Shown piece by piece: positions 30,147 to 36,718 of a stretch of DNA of 36,718 nt. The notes under the pieces are model-generated. The model saw nothing but the letters and a program-made list of their open reading frames with translations, did not search any database and was not told the origin of the DNA. The first letter of the stretch is position 1, and each line of letters begins with the position of its first letter. This stretch comes from Planctomycetota bacterium. Its GTDB lineage: Bacteria; Planctomycetota; UBA11346. A program made the translations under genes and the position numbers. The DNA lies in the NCBI GenBank assembly GCA_007695355.1, contig REDX01000118.1:1-36718 (forward strand), in the 5' to 3' direction.

Positions 30147-32639
30147 TTAACCATGAGCGAGGGCCACTAAAGCAGGAGGATCGGCAATCAGGCCAACACT
30201 GCCATCAGACATAATCGCCCCACCAGCGATGCCTGGCACTTGACGCAAACCACTGCCCAAACTCTTGATCACGATCTGCTGTTTACCAAGAAGTTCATCC
30301 ACCATCAACGCCACCTTTCGCTGCGTATCATCGAGCACCACCAGTAAGGCCTGTTTCGGATCCTCAATCGCATCGGTGACGTTCAGTAAGCGATGCAGGC
30401 GGATTATGGGGATCACCTCACCGTGCAGGTTTATCAACTCCCCTTTGCCCAAAGCTTTGGAAAGTTGCTCCGGCATAGGTCGCATCGAGCGAGTAATCGC
30501 AAGCGTCGGAATAATGTAACGCTCACCGCCAATACGACACACCATCCCATCGATAATTGCCAACGTCAGCGGTAGGCGAATGGTGAACGTCGATCCTTTG
30601 CCCAATGATGAATCGATGTCCACTTGCCCACGTAATTCTTGAATTGCCTTTTTCACCACATCCATGCCGACACCGCGACCGGAAAGATCGCTGACTGCGG
30701 CAGCAGTGCTAAATCCCGGGTGGAAAATCAGTTTATAAACATCGGAATCGCTCATCTCTTGAGCTTCCGCAGCACTAATAATCCCTTTTTCAACCGCTTT
30801 GCTCGTCAAACGAGTACGGTCCATGCCGCGACCGTCATCGCGGATTTGAATGCAAATGTTGCCACCCTGATGGAAGGCTCGCAACTCGACCAGGCCAGTT
30901 GACGATTTACCTGCCGTTTGCCGCTGCGCGGAATTTTCCTCTAATCCATGGTCAATGGCATTGCGCACCATATGCACCAGTGGATCACCGATGCGATCAA
31001 CCACATTCTTGTCTAACTCTGTGTCCTCTCCATACATACGGAAATCCACCGCTTTTCCCGTTCGAGTGGCGACATCCCGGGCCAATCTGGCCATGCGCTG
31101 AAAAGTACTTTTAATCGGCGTCATTCGCAATGAGGTTGCAATCTCTTGCAACTCACGGGTTATTTTTCCAAGTAGATTCAGCCGTTGTCCTAATTCGGAA
31201 CCTGCCTGAGCAAGCCTGCGCACATCCGAATCTTGGCTGACCATGCTTTCTGCTATCACCAACTCGCCAATTGCGTCAACCAAACGATCGAGACGAAGCG
31301 CATCGACTTTTACTGCATCACGCACCACCGTTGCCCCGGATTGTCGTTGCCGGCGTAAAGCCTTCGATACTTGCTTGGCATCTACCACCTGCTGCCGCAC
31401 CAGAACCTCACCAAGGCGCCGCTTAGTGCCATCGGCACCGGCTTGGCGCTGCAGGGCCTGTGTAAGTTCCTCTTCTTCAACCAATCCCGACTCGACTAAA
31501 ATCTCCCCCAATCGCGGCCCTTGGGGATCCGGCTGCGCCGCCTCCTCGCCATTACCAAACATACGCTCGTCATCTACCGCCCGCAGCAATCGACCGCACA
31601 GAGTGTCAAGGGGGATATCGATAAGCAGTTCCGACTTGCCCTTTTCAATGGCCTCCCGAAGCCCCAAATTAAGTCGCTTCATCCCATCGATGGCATCGAA
31701 GACCAGGTCAATCGCCGCCGAAGAAGGCGGCCGTTGGCGACAAATGTCAAGAAAGGTTTCGGCGTGGTGAGCAAGTTTCTGAATGGGATCCAACTCCATG
31801 AATCCGGCCAGTCCTTTAATCGTATGAAATGATCGAAAGAGCGCATTAATCGCTTCAACATTGCTGGCATCAGTATCCAATTCGAGTAAATGTACTTCAG
31901 CGTTTTCCAAATGTTCACTAGCCTCAGTCGTAAATTCTCCCAGTAGGGCGGCATCTGCGGCGAGTCTAAATCCTGCAGTCGCCGGACTCAGGGCTTGATC
32001 ATCGACGAGGGCCGCCAGCACCACACCCAAGTCTGGTATAGTGGATTCATCACTGGAGTCTCTGCCCCCAAGCCGCCAACGCAGCCAGGTCAAAGCTGGG
32101 AATAAGGCCTGACTCGGCAATCGCGGCGCAGCCAGCGCGTCTTCAAGCCCGCTACACCACTGCTGCACATCCGCCAATTCCAGCATACCGCTTTCACCTT
32201 TGATGGTGTGCACGTGGCGACGCCAAAACGACCTTGCTGCCTCATCGCTTTCGTCCTGCTCCAACATCTGTGCCTGCTCTTCTAAAGCATCAAGGAGTCC
32301 AAGGGCGCGTTGGGCAAATTCCTCTAAGATGGCGCCAGCATCCTCTTCCTGGGCGGTGGAGAGCGTTTGCAGATCCAACTCCGCGGCACCCTGCAACTGA
32401 GCCACTCCATTGACTAAGGCCGTATAGACCGCCTCGTTGTCAGACGCGCGTTCATGGATAAGATCATCGAGTTGGCTGTCCATGTGCGCAAGTACGGCAC
32501 GCCGTGGATCGTCGTCGCTAAAAGCTTCCAGTAATTGTTGACAATACTGCTGGGCGGTAAGCAGACTCTGCCAATCGGTGGCGTCGAGTAAGACAACGGC
32601 TTCGGCCAAGCGTTCAATCGTGGCGTCATGTTCTGACAT
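30147..32639 (-). CDS. cheA: Chemotaxis histidine kinase CheA with tandem HPt and an MshEN-like tandem motif
   Basis: An 830-residue CheA. The first HPt domain has its phospho-histidine in HTIKGESG (His144). A second HPt follows with FHTIKGLAGF (His272). Where the P2 domain would be expected there are two 24-residue motifs, 376-399 and 408-431, each starting RLGE and ending in Q, like the MshEN c-di-GMP-binding repeats. The first fits the full consensus, the second deviates at positions 10 and 17. Then come the dimerisation helices (DALRLDRLVDAIGELV), the ATP-binding domain (N box HMVRNAIDHG, DDGRGMD, GRGVGMDVV) and a C-terminal CheW-like domain. The ATG at 32639 has GGGGAAGAG directly upstream. 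A 140-base AT-richer gap to the receptor gene holds no clear promoter. Confidence 0.95.
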   Translation of the reverse strand: MSEHDATIERLAEAVVLLDATDWQSLLTAQQYCQQLLEAFSDDDPRRAVLAHMDSQLDDLIHERASDNEAVYTALVNGVAQLQGAAELDLQTLSTAQEEDAGAILEEFAQRALGLLDALEEQAQMLEQDESDEAARSFWRRHVHTIKGESGMLELADVQQWCSGLEDALAAPRLPSQALFPALTWLRWRLGGRDSSDESTIPDLGVVLAALVDDQALSPATAGFRLAADAALLGEFTTEASEHLENAEVHLLELDTDASNVEAINALFRSFHTIKGLAGFMELDPIQKLAHHAETFLDICRQRPPSSAAIDLVFDAIDGMKRLNLGLREAIEKGKSELLIDIPLDTLCGRLLRAVDDERMFGNGEEAAQPDPQGPRLGEILVESGLVEEEELTQALQRQAGADGTKRRLGEVLVRQQVVDAKQVSKALRRQRQSGATVVRDAVKVDALRLDRLVDAIGELVIAESMVSQDSDVRRLAQAGSELGQRLNLLGKITRELQEIATSLRMTPIKSTFQRMARLARDVATRTGKAVDFRMYGEDTELDKNVVDRIGDPLVHMVRNAIDHGLEENSAQRQTAGKSSTGLVELRAFHQGGNICIQIRDDGRGMDRTRLTSKAVEKGIISAAEAQEMSDSDVYKLIFHPGFSTAAAVSDLSGRGVGMDVVKKAIQELRGQVDIDSSLGKGSTFTIRLPLTLAIIDGMVCRIGGERYIIPTLAITRSMRPMPEQLSKALGKGELINLHGEVIPIIRLHRLLNVTDAIEDPKQALLVVLDDTQRKVALMVDELLGKQQIVIKSLGSGLRQVPGIAGGAIMSDGSVGLIADPPALVALAHG

Positions 32640-32689
32640 CTCTTCCCCTTCACCAAGATTTACCATAACGGCCAGCCAGGCCCCGGCGA

Positions 32690-33640
32690 TTAAGCACCCG
32701 AAGCACTCTCAGCCTGGCGCACCTGCACCGCCGTACGGGCAGCCCGCAGTAACTTCGGCACTAAACTACGCTGTACCGCCTCACTGTCTCGGTACAAATT
32801 GAGCTCTTCTTTATCCACCACATCAACCGCCCCCGCTTCCATCACCTTGCGCCGCATTGCCGATCCTTCTTTCGCGATGGTGGAAACCACAACTGTCGGT
32901 ATGGGCTTATATTGCATAATTTTCCGCAGAAAGGTAAGGCCATCCATGCGCGGCATAATAATGTCTAAACATAATACGTCAGGGTCTAACTCCAAAACCA
33001 ATTCACGGGCCTCATAAGGATTTTCAGCCTCACCGCATATCTCCAAACTTTTGCTTAACTCTATGCCATTGCGCAATAAACGCCGTACCGTGCTGGAATC
33101 GTCAACGATAAGCACTCGCGGCAATCTTCCCTGTAGGCGCTCTTGGCGTTGCGCGGCGGCCTGGTTCTGTTCGCTCTGATTAATCAGATTGACTCGTACC
33201 TCCCCCGTAGCCACATCGAAGAAAAGCTTGCGCCCGGTGGTACCCCCTACTTGGCGCTCGGTAATTCGCAGACTGTGGTCGCGGCATAGACGATCGGCAA
33301 TTTCTATATTGCGATTGCCAATATCCATACTGCCGACACTGGCTAAATGCCCAACTACCCTTGCCCCACCATAGAGACGACCGCGCAAATCCTCAATTCG
33401 ACAGCCAGCCATGAGCGCCACCTTAAGCAGATTAGCAATCGCTTTGTCACCGTATTTACCGGGCGCCAAACCGCCACCGCCTTGATCCGATTCTGGCAGC
33501 ATATAGTGGTTCATGCCACCCCATTTACGCTTCGCATCGTGAATCACCAATGCAATGCACGATCCCAGCAAAGTGGAAATAACCGTTGGCTCTTTGGCAA
33601 AATGAGCTTCACCCGGTAGTAAAAATACGCTTTTATTCAT
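32690..33640 (-). CDS. CheD deamidase fused to a CheB-type receiver domain
   Basis: A 316-residue protein of two parts. Residues 1-155 are CheD, the receptor glutamine deamidase, with the Thr23/Cys28/His45 triad (STLLGSC and GGMNHYMLP) and the conserved GKYGDKAI and GGTTGRKLFF stretches. After a Gln-rich linker, residues 174 to about 300 are a receiver domain with phospho-acceptor Asp226 in CLDIIMPRMDG and a CheB-like tail (STIAKEG, AGAVDVVDKEE). The methylesterase domain of CheB is absent. It sits between the two cheA genes, 50 bases before the second. The fused receiver could place deamidation under CheA control, or the receiver could act as a phosphate sink. Confidence 0.93.
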   Translation of the reverse strand: MNKSVFLLPGEAHFAKEPTVISTLLGSCIALVIHDAKRKWGGMNHYMLPESDQGGGGLAPGKYGDKAIANLLKVALMAGCRIEDLRGRLYGGARVVGHLASVGSMDIGNRNIEIADRLCRDHSLRITERQVGGTTGRKLFFDVATGEVRVNLINQSEQNQAAAQRQERLQGRLPRVLIVDDSSTVRRLLRNGIELSKSLEICGEAENPYEARELVLELDPDVLCLDIIMPRMDGLTFLRKIMQYKPIPTVVVSTIAKEGSAMRRKVMEAGAVDVVDKEELNLYRDSEAVQRSLVPKLLRAARTAVQVRQAESASGA

Positions 33641-33705
33641 TTATCTTCCCTCATTCAGGCAATCATAGCTTAATAAAGATTATGACACATAGGGTGAATT
33701 CAACT

Positions 33706-35880
33706 TCATCCGATCCCTGTCGCAGTTAAAATCTTTATGTTCTCTGGCCCAGTCTGCGATGGGTGACCTGCACCACATAAGCAATCAAGATCTATTATCA
33801 GGGCAACGCTTCCGTCACCGAGGAGGGCGCCTCCTGAAATAAGCCGGGTATCAGTACCAAGCCCGTCGATAGCACGAACGACCACTTGCTGCACGCCAAG
33901 TACCGCATCGACCACCAAGAGAAAACGCCGTAAATCTTGCCCATGACGAATTTGACAACAGACCCCAACCCGCTCCGACTCGCTGGCCGTCGAAATCTGT
34001 GACCAGGCCAGTGGATCAAAGACTGCCGCCAGGGGTATGACTGGGAAAATGGAGTCTTCACTTCGGTAGCCATAGCGATCAGACTCTAGACGATGCAAAC
34101 GCTCGGCGTCAAAGCGCATATTGCTGTGGACGCGATCCATCGGCAAAACCAAAACATGCTCGCGAACGCGCACGAGGAACCCCTGGATTATCTCGGTGGT
34201 GACTGATTTCGGCAGGCTCATGCGGAATTGCGTTCCCATCCCCGGTTGGAATTCTATATCGATCCGACCACCCGCCTCGACAATGCTTGCATGAACCACA
34301 TCTAAACCTACCCCCCGTCCCGAAATTTCCGAAACTTCTTTGGCGGTACTTAAGCCAGAGGAAAAAATCAATCGCGATAGGGTGTCGGCATCGATGACCG
34401 CACCTGGGGCTAAAAGGCCTCGACGCTCGGCCGATTGACGGATCGCAGCATGATCCAGGCCACGCCCATCATCGCTAACACATAATCGGATCATCGATTC
34501 GTCTTCTTCGATGGAAATGCGCACCTCTGCACACGGATCTTTATTCGCAGCCCGGCGCTGCTGGGGGCTTTCGATGCCATGATCCACGGCATTACGGACG
34601 AGATGCACTAATGGCGCATCAAGAAGTTCAACCAAACGCTTATCCAGGCGTAAGCCCTCACCTTGTAGAATGACGCGCACTTCCTTTCCTTGGTCGCTAG
34701 CCACATCTCGCACCAAGCGTGGCAAGCGCCGTAATAGCACCTCGGCCGGCAGCTGCCGTATGGACATAATGCTTGACTGAAGCTTTCCTGATAGGCCCTG
34801 GAACGTCTCATGGGCGCGTCGCAGATCTGTAGCCAAGGTGCTCAACGCAGTTTCGTGCGCGCTGGCTGCAAGGCCTGCTAAACGCCGCTGAAGGTGGTGA
34901 AAGGTATCGCCAATGACTAGTAAATCGCCAACATAGGCGAGAAAGGTGTCAATATGCTCTTCACTGACACGCATCGTTCGCTGCTGATCGCCGGTGGCTT
35001 GCATCGCAAGCGTTGACATATCCGGCGCTGACACGGATGGCGATCGTTGTTGAACTTGTGCCGTCGAATCCGCTTCTCCATTATGCCACGCCCATTGTGC
35101 TTTTGTCGCCATCTCATCGACATGGTTCAATAGCCATTGCCGGAGGGTTTCATCAAAACCGACGCTCTCAGTAAAGACCTGATATCCATCCCAACATTCT
35201 TCAGCCAAAGCCGAGGCTTCATCATCTAGAGCAGCTGCACGAATTTCCTGCAGTATAGATTCCACCTCCAAACAGGTGTCATCATCCAGGACTTCTTCAA
35301 TCGGCTCTTTGAGCAGAGAACGCAATCGAGATGGTGGGCTATGGCTTCCCTCGCTTGCTCCTACACTATCCCCAACTGCCAAAGCCTCCGCGATGTGCTG
35401 CAGGCGCGCAGCCAAGGGGTGCCCGTCGTTGTGCAGAGATTGCAGCACATCAAACAGTTCATGCTGCCATTTGACCTGAGGACCGACTCGCGATCGTGCC
35501 GCAGTAAGGCGAGTTCTTAAATCCTTAACCGAAAGCCCTTGCACATCGGCATGCCGCCCTTGCCGCAACTCGCCAAGGGTCTTTCTACTCCAATCAAGAA
35601 CCGCGAGAAGGACTTCGATAATCTGGGGCCCCGGCTTTTCCTGCCCCTGCCGCAGGCCGTCGAGGAGATACTCTGCATCGTGGGACACTAGCTTTAAAGC
35701 CTCACATCCGAAAAGCGCGGCATTGCCTTTGAGAGAATGAATAATCCGGAATATCTCCTGCACCTCTTTAGCAGCCGGACGCCCATGCTCAAGGGCTAAG
35801 AGACAGGCTTCGGCAGCCTGAATCCCCTCCAAGCTCTCCTCAATAAATTCACTCACCAATCCCGCATCTAGCCCATCCAT
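33706..35880 (-). CDS. Chemotaxis histidine kinase CheA, second paralogue
   Basis: A 724-residue CheA-type kinase. An HPt domain has IIHSLKGNAALFG (His48). A long variable region without a recognisable P2 or MshEN motif follows (about 130-300). Dimerisation helices follow near VSEEHIDTFLAYVGDLLVIGD. The ATP-binding domain has HLVRNAVDHGIE, DDGRGLD and GRGVGLDVV. A CheW-like domain ends with GGALLGDGSVALIID. It starts 6 bases after cheY. Two CheA kinases in one operon imply either a heterodimer or two outputs. The dimer interface differs from the other CheA, which favours separate roles. Confidence 0.93.
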   Translation of the reverse strand: MDGLDAGLVSEFIEESLEGIQAAEACLLALEHGRPAAKEVQEIFRIIHSLKGNAALFGCEALKLVSHDAEYLLDGLRQGQEKPGPQIIEVLLAVLDWSRKTLGELRQGRHADVQGLSVKDLRTRLTAARSRVGPQVKWQHELFDVLQSLHNDGHPLAARLQHIAEALAVGDSVGASEGSHSPPSRLRSLLKEPIEEVLDDDTCLEVESILQEIRAAALDDEASALAEECWDGYQVFTESVGFDETLRQWLLNHVDEMATKAQWAWHNGEADSTAQVQQRSPSVSAPDMSTLAMQATGDQQRTMRVSEEHIDTFLAYVGDLLVIGDTFHHLQRRLAGLAASAHETALSTLATDLRRAHETFQGLSGKLQSSIMSIRQLPAEVLLRRLPRLVRDVASDQGKEVRVILQGEGLRLDKRLVELLDAPLVHLVRNAVDHGIESPQQRRAANKDPCAEVRISIEEDESMIRLCVSDDGRGLDHAAIRQSAERRGLLAPGAVIDADTLSRLIFSSGLSTAKEVSEISGRGVGLDVVHASIVEAGGRIDIEFQPGMGTQFRMSLPKSVTTEIIQGFLVRVREHVLVLPMDRVHSNMRFDAERLHRLESDRYGYRSEDSIFPVIPLAAVFDPLAWSQISTASESERVGVCCQIRHGQDLRRFLLVVDAVLGVQQVVVRAIDGLGTDTRLISGGALLGDGSVALIIDLDCLCGAGHPSQTGPENIKILTATGIG

Positions 35881-35886
35881 GAACTA

Positions 35887-36300
35887 TCAACCCAACGATT
35901 CTTGGCCTGGCACCAATCCTAATTGTCCCAGGGCCTGGGCTAAACCTTCAGTGGTAATCGGTTTGGTGAGATAACCATCTGCATTACCGCGAAAGGCCCC
36001 AAAAATATTGTCCTTATCACTCATGGAGGTGGTCATCAGTACCTTTGCCCCCTTGCCGATGGGATATCCGGCGGCTTGCTCACGCAGCCGCAAGGCTTTA
36101 AGGGTGGCCTGACCATCCAGATTAGGCATCTGAATATCAAGGCAGATCAAATCATAGGGACGACCATCAGCGAGAGCAAGATCCACCGCCTGTAAGGCCT
36201 CAACCCCGTCGCTAGCAATATCACAGTCGCCAAAACGAGCCAACTGAGCCGAAAGCGCCTTACGGCAAACAAAATCATCTTCAACCACCAGACTAAGCAT
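35887..36300 (-). CDS. Single-domain response regulator (CheY-like)
   Basis: A 137-residue stand-alone receiver domain with acidic pocket EDD near residues 7-9, phospho-acceptor Asp55 (CLDIQMPNLDG), Thr90/Thr91 and Lys113 in LTKP. There is a Gly-rich loop insertion near 78-85. No output domain follows, so it acts through protein contact, as CheY does on a flagellar or pilus motor or as a phosphate sink. It is the first gene of the operon. The ATG has GGGAGAG five bases upstream, and the stop is 6 bases before the next cheA. Confidence 0.92.
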   Translation of the reverse strand: MLSLVVEDDFVCRKALSAQLARFGDCDIASDGVEALQAVDLALADGRPYDLICLDIQMPNLDGQATLKALRLREQAAGYPIGKGAKVLMTTSMSDKDNIFGAFRGNADGYLTKPITTEGLAQALGQLGLVPGQESLG

Positions 36301-36718
36301 AATCGCTCTCCCTCGCAGTGCATGCGTTAACAGAGATCAGTAAGAGAACCTGTGAGTTAAGATCGCGGCAGGACTCGTAGGAAGATGATATTGCATAGGG
36401 GCACACAATGGCAAGGACTAAGATAGCCAAAAATCTACGCAGTTGCTAGAATTACCCTAGGCCCGTGATGGTTCTATGCAGCAGCTGTCATCCTGGACCA
36501 TCAACTGGCAGAAGCACTCGCTGTGCCCTGGAGATCGCGGCACCAACATAATGCAAACTATAGACGACGATTTCCAGCTTTTCAGGGGCCCCCAAGAGGC
36601 ACTGCACGCTAGTCATACTCCGGGTTATCCGTGGGCCAGAACACTTGAGCGACAGCGGCCTAAGACCAATGTTGTTCACTTAACGACCACCTCGCTGAAT
36701 GGTCCTTCCATGCGGTCG
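36301..36718. other. 418 bases without a gene at the right edge
   Basis: I see no convincing coding region. The only notable items are the promoter candidate at 36385-36414 and a small CTAG...CTAG inverted pair at 36446-36460. The region is richer in A and T than the rest of the window and is probably the control region of the chemosensory operon. Confidence 0.5.
36385..36414 (-). promoter_or_regulatory. Sigma70-type promoter candidate for the chemosensory operon
   Basis: On the minus strand, TTGCCA (36409-36414) and TATCAT (36385-36390) are separated by 18 bases. Each box has one mismatch to consensus. It lies about 85 bases before the cheY-like start. Confidence 0.5.

Noticed and set aside
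36488-36679. 63-codon frame at the right edge
   Set aside because: No ribosome site, no domain and a composition unlike neighbouring genes.

Overview
The window is an ordinary bacterial chromosome segment with no transposase, phage gene, CRISPR array, rRNA or recognisable tRNA. The organism is a Gram-negative, probably motile or surface-moving bacterium: there is a lipoprotein MltA, YajC/SecDF, a type IV pilus/type II secretion ATPase and a full chemosensory operon. It can probably use ectoine, a compatible solute, which suggests a marine or saline setting. The lineage is not settled. Many genes look proteobacterial (LysR, MltA, SfsA, CheD), but SecD and SecF are fused and a PEP/pyruvate dikinase is present, which I associate more with other Gram-negative phyla.

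Region 1 (1-8.3 kb) starts with a GC-rich intergenic repeat. It is followed on the minus strand by maf, a metallophosphoesterase, ridA, a PilB/GspE-type ATPase and an SGNH hydrolase. On the plus strand, hemL is followed by a LysR regulator and mltA. Region 2 (8.3-11.1 kb) holds rpe-ruvA-small ORF (minus) and trxA (plus), then a 554-base GC-rich array of hairpins. The start of this array is an inverted copy of the repeat at the left edge of the window. Region 3 (11.1-20.8 kb) holds sfsA, yajC-secDF, a doubtful small secreted ORF, a CCA/poly(A) nucleotidyltransferase and ppdK with a clear intrinsic terminator.

Region 4 (21-26.3 kb) is a probable ectoine degradation cluster. It encodes an ectoine-hydrolase-like M24/creatinase-fold protein (DoeA), an M20 deacetylase (DoeB2-like, in place of the aspartoacylase-type DoeB), an EctB/DoeD-type diaminobutyrate transaminase and an aldehyde dehydrogenase (DoeC role). 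Together they would convert ectoine to acetyl-diaminobutyrate, diaminobutyrate, aspartate semialdehyde and aspartate.

Region 5 (26.4-36.3 kb, all minus strand) is a seven-gene chemosensory operon: cheY, cheA, a cheD-receiver fusion, a second cheA, a receptor with a c-type heme motif, cheR and cheB. A sigma70-like promoter lies upstream. There is no cheW and there are no flagellar genes in the window. The most striking element is in the second CheA (830 residues). Between its phosphotransfer and dimerisation domains it carries two tandem 24-residue motifs matching the c-di-GMP-binding MshEN consensus of secretion/pilus ATPases. This suggests direct second-messenger input into a chemotaxis kinase. 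The receptor (heme), the CheD-receiver fusion and this CheA together look like an unusually wired sensory system.
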